From assembly GCA_041398225.1 (NCBI GenBank), contig JAWKVD010000007.1, positions 98,640 to 162,639 of the forward strand: a DNA stretch of 64,000 bases, given 5' to 3'. This document shows positions 53,060 through 61,614 of this stretch, piece by piece. Source of the stretch: JAWKVD01 sp041398225. Lineage in GTDB: Bacteria > Pseudomonadota > Alphaproteobacteria > Caulobacterales > Hyphomonadaceae. The translations under genes were made by a program, and so were the position numbers. The notes beneath the pieces are model-generated. The model was not told the origin of the DNA, ran no database searches, and saw only the letters and a list, made by a program, of their open reading frames with translations. Positions within the stretch are counted from its first letter, which is position 1; the number at the start of each line of letters is the position of its first letter.

Positions 53060-53455
53060 ATGGGCAAGGCGAAGGCTCCTCCGAAACAGGCTTCCAACGA
53101 GAGCCGGGCTGTTCTGCGCATGGCGCGCATCAGCCCGCAGAAGCTGAATCTTCTCGCTCAGCTGATCCGCGGCAAATCCGCGGAGCAGGCGCGGGCGGAA
53201 CTCGAATTCTCGCGCAAGCGTGCGGCTGAAGCGGTGCTCAAGTGCCTCAACTCGGCGATCGCGAACGCGGACAACAACCACGGTCTCGACATCGACAGTC
53301 TCGTCGTCGCCGAGGCCCATGTGGGCAAGAACCTGGTGATGAAGCGGTTCCATGCGCGTGCGCGCGGCCGCGGCGCCCGGGTCGAGAAGCCCTTCTCGCA
53401 ACTCACCATCGTCCTGCGCGACCTGTCGCAGGAAGCCACCGCTGAGGCCGCCTAA
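53060..53455 (+). CDS. rplV: 50S ribosomal protein L22
   Basis: 131 residues. Start at 53060 (MGKAKAPPK), right after the rpsS stop. VLRMARISPQKLNLLAQLIRGK is the conserved N-terminal region, and the long beta-hairpin KRFHARARGRGARVEKPFSQ reaches the exit tunnel. The stop overlaps rpsC by one base. Confidence 0.96.
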   Translation: MGKAKAPPKQASNESRAVLRMARISPQKLNLLAQLIRGKSAEQARAELEFSRKRAAEAVLKCLNSAIANADNNHGLDIDSLVVAEAHVGKNLVMKRFHARARGRGARVEKPFSQLTIVLRDLSQEATAEAA

Positions 53456-54186
53456 TGGGACAGAAGATCAACCCGATCGGCCTTCGTCTGGGCGTCAACC
53501 GCACCGCCGACAGCCGCTGGTATGCGGACTCGGCCGACTTCGGTCGCCTGCTGCACGAAGACCTGAAGATCCGGAAGTACATCAAGGACAAGCTCAAGCA
53601 GGCCGGCGTCTCGAAGGTCATCATCGAGCGTCCGCACCGCAAATGCCGGATCACCGTTCACACGGCGCGTCCGGGCATGGTGATCGGCAAGAAGGGCGCG
53701 GACATCGATACGCTGCGCAAGGAACTGTCGAAGATGGTTTCCGACGAGGTCTTCGTGAACCTCGTCGAGATCCGCAAGCCTGAGATCGACGCCAACCTGG
53801 TCGCCGAAGATGTCGCTCGCCAGCTCGAGCGCCGCGTCTCGTTCCGCCGCGCCATGAAGCGCGCGATGCAGACCTCGATGCGCATGGGCGCCCTGGGCAT
53901 TCGTCTCACGGTCGCGGGCCGTCTCGGCGGTGCTGAGATCGCGCGGACCGAATGGTACCGCGAAGGCCGCGTTCCGCTGCACACGCTACGCGCCAACATC
54001 GACTACGGCACGGCCGAAGCCCAGACGACTTACGGGATCATCGGCATCAAGTGCTGGATCTTCAAAGGCGAGATCATGGAGCACGACCCCATGGCTCTCG
54101 ATCGCGTCCAGGAAGCAGCCGGCGACAGCCGTCCGCGTCAGGACCGCGGTGATCGTGGCGGTCGTGGCGCAGGTGCGAGAGAGTAG
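53455..54186 (+). CDS. rpsC: 30S ribosomal protein S3
   Basis: 243 residues. Type-2 KH domain with the GXXG-type VIGKKGADIDTLRKEL. The C-terminal domain has GRLGGAEIARTEWYREGRVPLHTLRA. A Gly/Arg/Asp-rich tail ends the protein. Part of the mRNA-entry helicase region of the 30S subunit. Confidence 0.98.
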   Translation: MGQKINPIGLRLGVNRTADSRWYADSADFGRLLHEDLKIRKYIKDKLKQAGVSKVIIERPHRKCRITVHTARPGMVIGKKGADIDTLRKELSKMVSDEVFVNLVEIRKPEIDANLVAEDVARQLERRVSFRRAMKRAMQTSMRMGALGIRLTVAGRLGGAEIARTEWYREGRVPLHTLRANIDYGTAEAQTTYGIIGIKCWIFKGEIMEHDPMALDRVQEAAGDSRPRQDRGDRGGRGAGARE

Positions 54187-54197
54187 GGCGTTAGATC

Positions 54198-54614
54198 ATG
54201 CTGCAACCTAAGCGCACAAAATTCCGCAAGGCGTTCAAGGGCCGCATCCACGGCAACGCCAAAGGCGGCTTTTCGCTGGCTTTCGGCAGCCACGGCCTCA
54301 AGGCCCTGGAGCCGGAGCGCGTGACCGCGCGTCAGATCGAGGCGGCTCGTCGCGCCGTGACCCGCGAGATGAAACGTCTCGGCAAGGTCTGGATCCGCGT
54401 GTTCCCCGATCTGCCGGTTTCGAAGAAGCCGAACGAAGTCCGGATGGGCTCGGGCAAGGGCGCCCCGGAACTCTGGGTTTGCCGCGTGAAGCCGGGCCGG
54501 ATCATGTTCGAGATCGACGGCGTTCCCGACGCTGTCGCCCGCCAGGCGCTTGCGCTCGGCGCCGCGAAGCTGCCGATCAAGACCAAGATCGTCACCCGGG
54601 TTGGAGGCGAGTAA
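54198..54614 (+). CDS. rplP: 50S ribosomal protein L16
   Basis: 138 residues. MLQPKRTKFRKAFKGRIHGNAKGG start and RMGSGKGAPELWVCRVKPG are typical; the Arg of RMGSGKG is near the site hydroxylated by YcfD in E. coli (Arg81). It helps tRNA placement in the A site. The stop overlaps rpmC. Confidence 0.97.
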   Translation: MLQPKRTKFRKAFKGRIHGNAKGGFSLAFGSHGLKALEPERVTARQIEAARRAVTREMKRLGKVWIRVFPDLPVSKKPNEVRMGSGKGAPELWVCRVKPGRIMFEIDGVPDAVARQALALGAAKLPIKTKIVTRVGGE

Positions 54615-54832
54615 TGGCGAAGAAGAATGTCAAAACGCGGCTCGAGGATTTCCGGGCCAACACGGTCGACCAGCTGCGTGACGAGCTCACCAAGCTGAAG
54701 AAGGAACAGTTCAACCTGCGCTTCCAGAAGGCCACTGGCCAGCTGGAGAAGACTTCCCGGGTGCGCCAGATCCGCCGCGACATCGCGCGGATCGAGACGG
54801 TGCTGACCGAGAAGTCCAAGCCGGCCGCCTGA
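54614..54832 (+). CDS. rpmC: 50S ribosomal protein L29
   Basis: 72 residues, two helices: KTRLEDFRANTVDQLRDELTKLKKEQFNLRFQ with the family L-x-x-L-K-x-E-x-x-x-L-R pattern, then VRQIRRDIARIETVL. Start at 54614 with GGAGG upstream; longer upstream frames overlap rplP. Located at the tunnel exit beside L23. Confidence 0.96.
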   Translation: MAKKNVKTRLEDFRANTVDQLRDELTKLKKEQFNLRFQKATGQLEKTSRVRQIRRDIARIETVLTEKSKPAA

Positions 54833-54846
54833 GGTAGGAGAAACAC

Positions 54847-55092
54847 ATGCCAAAACGAATTATGGAAGGCGTGGTCGTCTCCAACAAGACGGACAAGACC
54901 GCCGTCGTGCGCGTGGAGCGGACCTTCCTCCACCCGCTGCTGAAGAAGACCGTGCGTCGCACCAAGAACTATCACGCCCACGACGAGCAGAACGCCGCTC
55001 AGGTCGGGCAGACCGTTTCGATCCAGGAATGTCCTCCGCGCTCCAAACTGAAGCGCTGGGAAATCGTGTCCTCCAAGGGAGGTGAAGCATGA
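54847..55092 (+). CDS. rpsQ: 30S ribosomal protein S17
   Basis: 81 residues. OB fold with MPKRIMEGVVVSNKTDKTAVVRVER and HPLLKKTVRRTKNYHAHDE. Binds 16S rRNA early in assembly. The stop overlaps rplN by 4 bases (ATGA). Confidence 0.97.
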   Translation: MPKRIMEGVVVSNKTDKTAVVRVERTFLHPLLKKTVRRTKNYHAHDEQNAAQVGQTVSIQECPPRSKLKRWEIVSSKGGEA

Positions 55093-55457
55093 TCCAGATG
55101 CAGACAAACCTGGATGTGGCGGACAACTCAGGCGCCCGCCGCGTCATGTGCATCAAGGTGCTTGGCGGGTCCAAGCGCCGCTACGCCTCGCTGGGCGACG
55201 TGATCGTCGTCTCGGTGAAGGAAGCCTCGCCGAAGGGCCGGGTGAAGAAGGGCGACGTTCGTCGCGCTGTCGTGGTGCGCGTGTCCAAGGACATCCAGCG
55301 TCGCGACGGATCGGTGATCCGCTTCGACTCGAACGCCGCGGTTCTGGTGAACAACTCGAACGAGCCGGTCGGCACCCGTATCTTCGGGCCCGTGCCGCGC
55401 GAGCTGCGCGCCAAGAACCACATGAAGATTATCTCTCTCGCGCCGGAGGTCCTGTAA
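55089..55457 (+). CDS. rplN: 50S ribosomal protein L14
   Basis: 122 residues. MIQMQTNLDVADNSGARRVMCIKVLGG start and FDSNAAVLVNNSNEPVGTRIFGPV are conserved. Contacts 16S helix 14 and binds RsfS in silencing. The stop overlaps rplX. Confidence 0.98.
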   Translation: MIQMQTNLDVADNSGARRVMCIKVLGGSKRRYASLGDVIVVSVKEASPKGRVKKGDVRRAVVVRVSKDIQRRDGSVIRFDSNAAVLVNNSNEPVGTRIFGPVPRELRAKNHMKIISLAPEVL

Positions 55458-55774
55458 TGGCCGCCAAGATCAAGAAGGGCGACAGCGTCGTCATCCTGAC
55501 CGGCAAGGATAAGGGCAAGACCGGCAAGGTCATTCGCTCGATCCCGACCGAGAACCGCGTTGTGGTGGAAGGCGTGAACATCGTCACCCGCCACCAAAAG
55601 CCGTCTCAGTTCGACCAGGGCGGGATCAAGCGCGTCGAAGCGCCGATCCACGTTTCGAACGTGGCGCATGTTGATCCGCGTGACGGCAAGGCCACGCGGG
55701 TCGGTTTCAAGATTGACGACAAGGGTCGCAAGGTGCGTGTCGCCAAGCGGTCCGGGGAGACCATCGATGCCTGA
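55457..55774 (+). CDS. rplX: 50S ribosomal protein L24
   Basis: 105 residues. KOW motif in KKGDSVVILTGKDKGKTGKVI and VEGVNIVTRHQKPSQFDQGGI. The start at 55457 is the conserved MAAKIKKGD. It overlaps rplE by 8 bases. Early assembly protein. Confidence 0.97.
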   Translation: MAAKIKKGDSVVILTGKDKGKTGKVIRSIPTENRVVVEGVNIVTRHQKPSQFDQGGIKRVEAPIHVSNVAHVDPRDGKATRVGFKIDDKGRKVRVAKRSGETIDA

Positions 55775-56321
55775 GGCGTACGAACCTCGCCTGAAATCGC
55801 TGTACCGCGACTCGATCCGCTCGAAGATGTCGGATCAGTTCAAGTACACCAACCCGATGCAGATCCCGGCCCTCGACAAGGTCGTGATCAACATGGGCGT
55901 CGGCGAAGCCGTGTCGGACTCCAAGAAAGTCCGCACCGCCATGGCCGACCTCGCCGCGATCACCGGCCAGAAGCCGATCGAGACGAAGGCTCGCAAGTCC
56001 ATCGCAACCTTCAAGGTCCGCGAAGGCATGACGGTGGGCTGCAAAGTCACCCTGCGCCGCGAGCGCATGTTCGAATTCGTCGACCGGCTGACCAACATCG
56101 CGCTTCCGCGCGTGAAGGACTTCCGGGGACTCAACGGCCGGTCTTTTGACGGCCGCGGCAACTACGCCATGGGTCTCAAGGAGCACATCGTGTTCCCGGA
56201 GATCAACTACGACCAGGTCGACCAGATCTGGGGCATGGACATCATTGTGTGCACGACGGCGCGCACGAATGAGGAAGCGAAAGCGCTCCTGAAGGAGTTC
56301 GGCTTTCCTTTCCGCAACTAG
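55767..56321 (+). CDS. rplE: 50S ribosomal protein L5
   Basis: 184 residues. Start MPEAYEPRLKSLYRD at 55767 with GGGGAG upstream. IPALDKVVINMGVGEA and RVKDFRGLNGRSFDGRGNY are typical. It binds 5S rRNA and the P-site tRNA. Confidence 0.97.
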   Translation: MPEAYEPRLKSLYRDSIRSKMSDQFKYTNPMQIPALDKVVINMGVGEAVSDSKKVRTAMADLAAITGQKPIETKARKSIATFKVREGMTVGCKVTLRRERMFEFVDRLTNIALPRVKDFRGLNGRSFDGRGNYAMGLKEHIVFPEINYDQVDQIWGMDIIVCTTARTNEEAKALLKEFGFPFRN

Positions 56322-56339
56322 GCGCGCTGGAGGAACGAG

Positions 56340-56645
56340 ATGGCTAAGAAAAGTGCGATCGAAAAGAACAACCGGCGCAAGCGCATGGTTGATCAGTACG
56401 CGGAGAAGCGTGCGGAGCTGAAGGCCCAGGCCCTCGACGAGAAGCTCTCGCTTGAGGAGCGCTTCGAAGCGCGCCTGAAGCTTGCCAAGCTTCCGCGGAA
56501 CTCGGCGCCGAACCGCGTGCGCAACCGCTGCGAGGTGTCGGGTCGCCCGCGCGCCTACTATCGCAAACTTCGTATGTCGCGGATTGCGCTTCGCGAACTG
56601 GGCTCGGCGGGCATGATCCCCGGCCTCGTCAAGTCGAGCTGGTAA
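56340..56645 (+). CDS. rpsN: 30S ribosomal protein S14
   Basis: 101 residues: the long, zinc-independent form, since the CxxC pairs of the short form are absent. RNRCEVSGRPRAYYRKLRMSR and MIPGLVKSSW close the protein. GGAGGAACGAG precedes the ATG. Confidence 0.97.
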   Translation: MAKKSAIEKNNRRKRMVDQYAEKRAELKAQALDEKLSLEERFEARLKLAKLPRNSAPNRVRNRCEVSGRPRAYYRKLRMSRIALRELGSAGMIPGLVKSSW

Positions 56646-56660
56646 GGGGAGGACGCTTAC

Positions 56661-57056
56661 ATGCAGTTGAACGATCCCCTGGGCGATATGCTCACCCGCA
56701 TCCGGAATGCGCAAAGGCGCGGCCGTTCGTCCGTGACGAGCCCGGCCTCCAAGCTGCGCGTCCATGTTCTCGAAGTGCTCCAGCGCGAAGGCTATATTCG
56801 CGGCTGGTCCGAGGTCGAGAAGGACGGTCACCGTGAGCTCGACATCGAGCTCAAATACTACGACGGCTCGCCTGTCATCTCCGAGATCCGCCGGGTCTCG
56901 AAGCCGGGCCGCCGCGTGTATTCAGCGGTGAAGGACCTGCATCCGGTCCGCAACGGCCTTGGCATTTCCATCCTGTCCACGCCGAAGGGCGTGATGTCGG
57001 ACAACGACGCCCGCACGAATAACGTCGGCGGCGAAGTCCTTTGCCAGGTCTCGTAG
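56661..57056 (+). CDS. rpsH: 30S ribosomal protein S8
   Basis: 131 residues. MQLNDPLGDMLTRIRNAQRRG start and the C-terminal ISILSTPKGVMSDNDARTNNVGGEVLC are conserved. Binds 16S helix 21; in E. coli it represses the spc operon by binding near rplE. Confidence 0.97.
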   Translation: MQLNDPLGDMLTRIRNAQRRGRSSVTSPASKLRVHVLEVLQREGYIRGWSEVEKDGHRELDIELKYYDGSPVISEIRRVSKPGRRVYSAVKDLHPVRNGLGISILSTPKGVMSDNDARTNNVGGEVLCQVS

Positions 57057-57075
57057 GGACCAGGAGGAACGAGTT

Positions 57076-57612
57076 ATGTCGCGGAAGGGAAAACTCCCCG
57101 TCGAAGCGCCGGCCGGCGTGGACGTCCAGCTGGCGGGCGGCGAGATCAAGGTGAAGGGTCCGAAGGGCGAGCTGAAATTGCCGCTCACGGACGACGTGGT
57201 GGTGAAGGTCGAGAACCGTACGGTCTCGGTCACGCCGCGTGACGCCGACGATCGTCGCAGCCGCGCCATGTGGGGCACCACGCGCGCCAACATCCAGAAC
57301 ATGGTGACGGGCGTGTCGCAGGGCTTCGAACGTGATCTTGAGCTTCAGGGCGTCGGCTATCGCGCCGCTCTGAAAGGCAAAGATCTGGAGCTGTCGCTCG
57401 GCTATTCGCATCCGATCGTGTACAAGGCGCCTCCGGGCATCACCTTCGCGTCGAGCAAGCCGACCGAGATCAAGGTTTCCGGCGCTGACCGCCAGGCGGT
57501 CGGCCAGGTGGTTTCCGAGATCCGCAGCTTCCGTCCGCCCGAACCCTACAAGGGCAAGGGCGTCCGCAAGGCGGGCGAGTTCGTCCGCCGCAAGGAAGGC
57601 AAGAAGAAGTAA
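57076..57612 (+). CDS. rplF: 50S ribosomal protein L6
   Basis: 178 residues, two related alpha/beta domains. MWGTTRANIQNMVTGVSQGF and LSLGYSHPIVYKAPPGI mark the middle, and the C-terminal PPEPYKGKGVRKAGEFVRRKEGK is typical. Located near the sarcin-ricin loop. Confidence 0.97.
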   Translation: MSRKGKLPVEAPAGVDVQLAGGEIKVKGPKGELKLPLTDDVVVKVENRTVSVTPRDADDRRSRAMWGTTRANIQNMVTGVSQGFERDLELQGVGYRAALKGKDLELSLGYSHPIVYKAPPGITFASSKPTEIKVSGADRQAVGQVVSEIRSFRPPEPYKGKGVRKAGEFVRRKEGKKK

Positions 57613-57615
57613 GTC

Positions 57616-57966
57616 ATGGCCACGCACAAGTTCCGTCACGATCGCCGTGCGGCTCGCGTCCGCACCAAGCTCCGCAAGGTCGCCGAGGGCAAGCCGCGCC
57701 TGTCTGTGTCGCGTTCGTCGAAGCACATTTCGGTGCAGCTCATCGACGACGCCAAGGGCGTTACGCTGGCCGCCGCCTCGACCCTCGAGAAGGACTCGGC
57801 CGACGGCACCAAGACCGAAGCCGCTCAGGCGGTCGGCAAGCTGATCGCCGAGCGCGCCCAGAAGGCGGGCGTCACCGAGGTCGTGTTCGACCGGGGCGGG
57901 TTCCTGTTTCATGGCCGCGTGAAAGCGCTGGCCGACGCCGCCCGTGAGGGCGGTCTGAAGTTCTAA
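57616..57966 (+). CDS. rplR: 50S ribosomal protein L18
   Basis: 116 residues. RVRTKLRKVAEGKPRLSVSRSSKHISVQLIDD and VVFDRGGFLFHGRVKALADAAREGGLKF are conserved. Binds 5S rRNA with L5. It starts 4 bases after the rplF stop. Confidence 0.97.
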   Translation: MATHKFRHDRRAARVRTKLRKVAEGKPRLSVSRSSKHISVQLIDDAKGVTLAAASTLEKDSADGTKTEAAQAVGKLIAERAQKAGVTEVVFDRGGFLFHGRVKALADAAREGGLKF

Positions 57967-57976
57967 GGAGAAGCTG

Positions 57977-58576
57977 ATGGCGCGTGAACGCGAAAAGGGC
58001 GAACGTGGCGGCCGCCGCAGCCGTGACGAAGACCGCGAGCAGTCCGACATCGTCGACAAGCTGGTTGCGATCAACCGCGTCGCGAAGGTGGTGAAGGGCG
58101 GCAAGAACTTCGGCTTCGCCGCGCTCGTCGTCGTCGGCGACCAGAAGGGCCGCGTCGGCTACGGCCACGGCAAGGCTCGCGAGGTGCCCGAGGCGATCCG
58201 CAAGGCGACCGAGGAAGCCAAGAAGTCGATGATCCGCGTTCCGCTTCGCGAAGGCCGCACGCTGCACCACGACGGCGCGGGCCGTTGGGGCGCCGGCAAG
58301 GTCTACCTGCGTACGGCGCCGGCCGGTACCGGCGTCATCGCCGGCGGTCCGATGCGCGCGGTGCTCGAAGTTCTGGGCGTGCAGGACGTGGTCGCCAAGT
58401 CGATCGGGTCTTCGAACCCGTACAACATGGTGCGCGCCACGGTCGACGCTCTGAGCCGTCAGTCCAGCCCCCGCCAGATCGCGTCCAAGCGCGGCCTGCG
58501 CGTGCAGGACATCGTCTCGCGCCGCAGCGACGAAACGGCCGCCCCGGCCGAGCCCGCCGCTGAAACCGCGCAATAG
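57977..58576 (+). CDS. rpsE: 30S ribosomal protein S5
   Basis: 199 residues. The N-terminal double-stranded-RNA-binding fold has IVDKLVAINRVAKVVKGGKNFGFAALVVVGD; the second domain has AGTGVIAGGPMRAVLEVLGV. The charged first 25 residues and the acidic Ala/Glu tail are variable. Decoding-fidelity protein; no obvious spectinomycin-loop change. Confidence 0.97.
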   Translation: MAREREKGERGGRRSRDEDREQSDIVDKLVAINRVAKVVKGGKNFGFAALVVVGDQKGRVGYGHGKAREVPEAIRKATEEAKKSMIRVPLREGRTLHHDGAGRWGAGKVYLRTAPAGTGVIAGGPMRAVLEVLGVQDVVAKSIGSSNPYNMVRATVDALSRQSSPRQIASKRGLRVQDIVSRRSDETAAPAEPAAETAQ

Positions 58577-58599
58577 TTCGAAGGACCGGAGCAACGCCG

Positions 58600-58785
58600 A
58601 TGGCCAAGAGCAAGACGATCCGGGTCCGCCAGATCCGCAGCCCGCAGCGCCGCGACGGCGTTCAGCGCGCCACCCTGGTGGGTCTCGGCCTGAACAAGCT
58701 TCAACGCGAGCGCGAGCTCGAAGACACCCCGGCTGTCCGGGGCATGATCGCCAAGGTCGCCCACCTCGTGGAAGTGGTCGGCTAG
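58600..58785 (+). CDS. rpmD: 50S ribosomal protein L30
   Basis: 61 residues, normal short bacterial form. IRVRQIRSPQRRDGVQRATLVGLGLNKLQRERELEDTP is the family core. GGAGCAACGCCG precedes the ATG. Confidence 0.96.
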   Translation: MAKSKTIRVRQIRSPQRRDGVQRATLVGLGLNKLQRERELEDTPAVRGMIAKVAHLVEVVG

Positions 58786-58841
58786 TACGGCTTTGAAAGA
58801 CCGGCCGCGCCCGCAAGGGAGTGTCGGCCAGGGAGCGTGAG

Positions 58842-59321
58842 ATGAAACTGAACGAGATCGCCGATAAGGCCGGCGCCCGTAAAACCCGCATGCGTCTCGG
58901 CAAGGGCGTTGGCTCGGGCAAGGGCAAGACGGGCGGCCGTGGCGTCAAGGGTCAGAAATCGCGTCGCGGCGTGGCCATCAACGGCTTCGAAGGCGGCCAG
59001 ATGCCGATCTACATGCGCCTCCCGAAGCGCGGCTTCACCAAGCCGAATCAGGAGAAGTTCGCGTGGGTGAACCTCGGCCGTCTGGAAGCCGCCATTCAGG
59101 CCGGCAAGCTGGACGCCTCGGCCACGATCGACGCCGAAGCCCTCAAGAAGGCCGGACTGGTTCGTCGCGAACGCGACGGCGTGCGTATCCTTGCAAAAGG
59201 CGAGCTGAAGTCCAAAGTTGACCTGGTGGTCGCCGGCGCTTCGAAATCCGCTGTCGAGGCGGTTGAAAAGGCGGGCGGAAAGATCACCCTGACCCGGCCG
59301 GTGGCGGAAGCGGCCGAGTAG
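58842..59321 (+). CDS. rplO: 50S ribosomal protein L15
   Basis: 159 residues. MKLNEIADKAGARKTRMRLGKGVGSGKGKT start and GGQMPIYMRLPKRGFTKP are typical. The start at 58842 follows GGGAGCG; a frame from 58821 adds only seven residues. Late assembly protein. Confidence 0.96.
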   Translation: MKLNEIADKAGARKTRMRLGKGVGSGKGKTGGRGVKGQKSRRGVAINGFEGGQMPIYMRLPKRGFTKPNQEKFAWVNLGRLEAAIQAGKLDASATIDAEALKKAGLVRRERDGVRILAKGELKSKVDLVVAGASKSAVEAVEKAGGKITLTRPVAEAAE

Positions 59322-59402
59322 GGCGTCCCGGGTGCGGGAAGTTCAGGTCGGCCGTCCGCGCATGGAGTGCGGGCGCGGGGCTCGGTGAGGAGGGCGTAGG
59401 TC

Positions 59403-60767
59403 ATGGTCTCGGCAGCCGAGCAGCTCGCGCGAAGCATCAGTTTTTCGACATTCGGGAAAGCCAAGGAGCTTCAGGCGCGCCTGTGGTTCACGCTGGGGGC
59501 GCTCGTCGTCTACCGCCTCGGCACGCACATCCCGATCCCCGGCGTCGACCCCAACATCTACGCTCAGGCGTTCGGTTCCGCCTCCCAGGGCATTCTGGGC
59601 ATGTGGAACACCTTCTCCGGCGGCGCCGTCGAGCGGATGGCGATTTTCGCCCTCAACGTCATGCCGTACATCTCCGCCTCGATCATCATTCAGGTGATGG
59701 CGACGGCGATCCCCTCGCTTGAACGCCTTAAAAAAGAAGGCGAGCAGGGCCGCAAACAGCTCAACCAGTACACGAGGGTCCTCACCGTCGTGCTGGCGTT
59801 CGCCCAGGCGATCGGCGTCGCGTTCACGCTCAACGCGGTCGACCAGAACACCGGCCAGTCGATGGCCGTTAATCCGGGCATGTTCTTCATGGCCACCACG
59901 GTCGTCACCCTGGTGGGCGGCACGATCTTCCTGATGTGGCTGGGCGAGCAGATCACCGCGCGCGGCGTCGGCAACGGCATCTCGCTGATCATCTTCGCGG
60001 GCATCGTCGCCGAACTGCCCAAATACGTGGTCAACATCTTCACCCAGATGCGCGAGAACTCGATCAGCATCGTCGTGGTGCTTGCGATCACCGCGCTGGC
60101 GATCGCGCTGGTCGTCTTCATCGTCTTCATCGAGCGCTCGCAGCGCCGGCTGCTGATCCAGTATCCCAAGCGCCAGCAGGGCAACCGGATGATCGGCGGC
60201 GAAAGCTCGTTCCTGCCGCTCAAGGTCAACACCGCCGGCGTTATTCCGCCGATCTTCGCCTCCTCGCTGCTACTCCTGCCGAGCACCTTCGCGGCGCTGT
60301 CGCAGAGCGCGGGCGCGCAGGGCGGCTGGTGGGCGGATACGCTCCAGTTCGTTCAGGCCTATCTCGGCACCGGTCAGCCGGCCTTCATGGTCCTCTACGC
60401 GCTGCTGATCATCTTCTTCTGCTTCTTCTACACCTCGATCGTCTTCAACCCGGAGGAGACGGCCGAAAACCTGCGGAAATACGGCGGATTCATCCCCGGT
60501 TACCGCCCCGGCAAGCGCACCGCCGAGCACCTCGACTACGTGCTGACGCGCCTGACCGTGATCGGCTCGCTCTATATCGCCGGGGTGTGTCTGCTGCCGC
60601 AGATCATGCACAATCAGTTTGGCGCGAGCATCACGCTGGGCGGTACGTCCATCCTGATCGTCGTGTCGGTGACCATGGACACGGTGGCGCAGATCCAGTC
60701 GCACCTGATCGGCCACCAGTATGAAGGCATGATCAAGAAGGCGCGCCTGGGAGGACGCAAGAAATGA
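59403..60767 (+). CDS. secY: Protein translocase subunit SecY
   Basis: 454-residue channel protein with ten transmembrane helices. The first includes RLWFTLGALVVYRLGTHIPIPGVD, the plug region follows, and the C-terminal cytoplasmic tail ends RLGGRKK. The loop KRQQGNRMIGGESSFLPLKVN contacts the ribosome and SecA. It forms the translocon with SecE (31646). The stop overlaps adk by 4 bases. Confidence 0.98.
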   Translation: MVSAAEQLARSISFSTFGKAKELQARLWFTLGALVVYRLGTHIPIPGVDPNIYAQAFGSASQGILGMWNTFSGGAVERMAIFALNVMPYISASIIIQVMATAIPSLERLKKEGEQGRKQLNQYTRVLTVVLAFAQAIGVAFTLNAVDQNTGQSMAVNPGMFFMATTVVTLVGGTIFLMWLGEQITARGVGNGISLIIFAGIVAELPKYVVNIFTQMRENSISIVVVLAITALAIALVVFIVFIERSQRRLLIQYPKRQQGNRMIGGESSFLPLKVNTAGVIPPIFASSLLLLPSTFAALSQSAGAQGGWWADTLQFVQAYLGTGQPAFMVLYALLIIFFCFFYTSIVFNPEETAENLRKYGGFIPGYRPGKRTAEHLDYVLTRLTVIGSLYIAGVCLLPQIMHNQFGASITLGGTSILIVVSVTMDTVAQIQSHLIGHQYEGMIKKARLGGRKK

Positions 60768-61366
60768 ACCTGATCCTGTTCGGCCCCCCGGCCGCCGGAA
60801 AGGGAACGCAAGCCAAGCGCCTCGTCGCTGGCCGCGGCTATATCCAGCTTTCGACCGGCGACATGCTGCGCGCCGCCAGAACCTCGGGGTCCGAGCTTGG
60901 CAAGCGGGTCGCCCAGGTCATGGATTCCGGCGGGCTCGTTTCGGATGAAATCGTGATCGACCTGATCGAGGAGCAGCTGGTTCTCAACCCGGCCGCCCCC
61001 GGCTTCATTTTCGACGGCTTTCCCCGCACGGTCGCCCAGGCTGAAGCGTTGGATGAACTTCTGCGCGGCCGCGGCGGCGCGATCGACGCCGTGATCCGGC
61101 TCAAGGTCGACGAGCCGGCGCTGATCCAGCGGATCACCAAGCGGTTCGAGGAAGAGGGCCGTTCGGACGACAACCCGGAATCATTCAAGAAGCGGCTCTC
61201 GGCCTACAACGCCCAGACGGCGCCGCTTCTGCCGATCTACGCCGAGCAGGGCAAGCTGCACGAGGTGGACGGAATGCAGGATATGGACGCGGTTTCCGCC
61301 GCGATTTCCGAGGTCCTGGACGCGGTGGAACAGGGCTCGGCCAAGGCGGTGCGAAAGGCGAAATAG
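60764..61366 (+). CDS. adk: Adenylate kinase
   Basis: 200 residues. The P-loop is FGPPAAGKGTQAKRL. Other landmarks are STGDMLRAA (AMP site) and FDGFPRTVAQAEAL. The LID is of the short type, without the zinc-binding insertion: KRFEEEGRSDDNPESFKKRL. It is coupled to secY by an ATGA overlap. Last gene before the rpsM promoter. Confidence 0.96.
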   Translation: MNLILFGPPAAGKGTQAKRLVAGRGYIQLSTGDMLRAARTSGSELGKRVAQVMDSGGLVSDEIVIDLIEEQLVLNPAAPGFIFDGFPRTVAQAEALDELLRGRGGAIDAVIRLKVDEPALIQRITKRFEEEGRSDDNPESFKKRLSAYNAQTAPLLPIYAEQGKLHEVDGMQDMDAVSAAISEVLDAVEQGSAKAVRKAK

Positions 61367-61370
61367 GCGG

Positions 61371-61398
61371 TTGACGGGCGTATGGCGCCCTCTATAAG
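61371..61398 (+). promoter_or_regulatory. Predicted promoter for the alpha operon (rpsM-rpsK-rpoA-rplQ)
   Basis: TTGACG (61371-61376), 16 bases, then TATAAG (61393-61398), starting only 4 bases after the adk stop. A near-consensus housekeeping promoter. Confidence 0.7.
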
Positions 61399-61423
61399 AG
61401 GCGGCTTCCGCGACGGGCAAATG

Positions 61424-61472
61424 GTTCGCCGCGCCGCCAGGCGTCGGGCGGACCTTTTTCTGTTCGGCGAAC
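61424..61472 (+). terminator. Attenuator-like structure in the rpsM leader
   Basis: An inner hairpin CCGCC (61434-61438) with GGCGG (61447-61451) is followed by ACC and five T's (61455-61459), which looks like a small terminator. An outer stem GTTCGCCG (61424-61431) with CGGCGAAC (61465-61472) encloses it. The 248-base gap between adk and rpsM contains no gene that I can support. It might regulate readthrough into rpsM or end the spc mRNA. Confidence 0.4.
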
Positions 61473-61614
61473 GTGTTTCAGGGACGCAAAAGCGGACTTC
61501 CCGGAAGGGATCGCAGGCGCGCGCCCCAGTATGGCTGCCCCCGGCGGAAGTCGGGTGAAAAATCAAGGGTTTCGGGCCGGTTGTTGAGGTCCGTTTGAAG
61601 ATCAGGAGGGGCTC

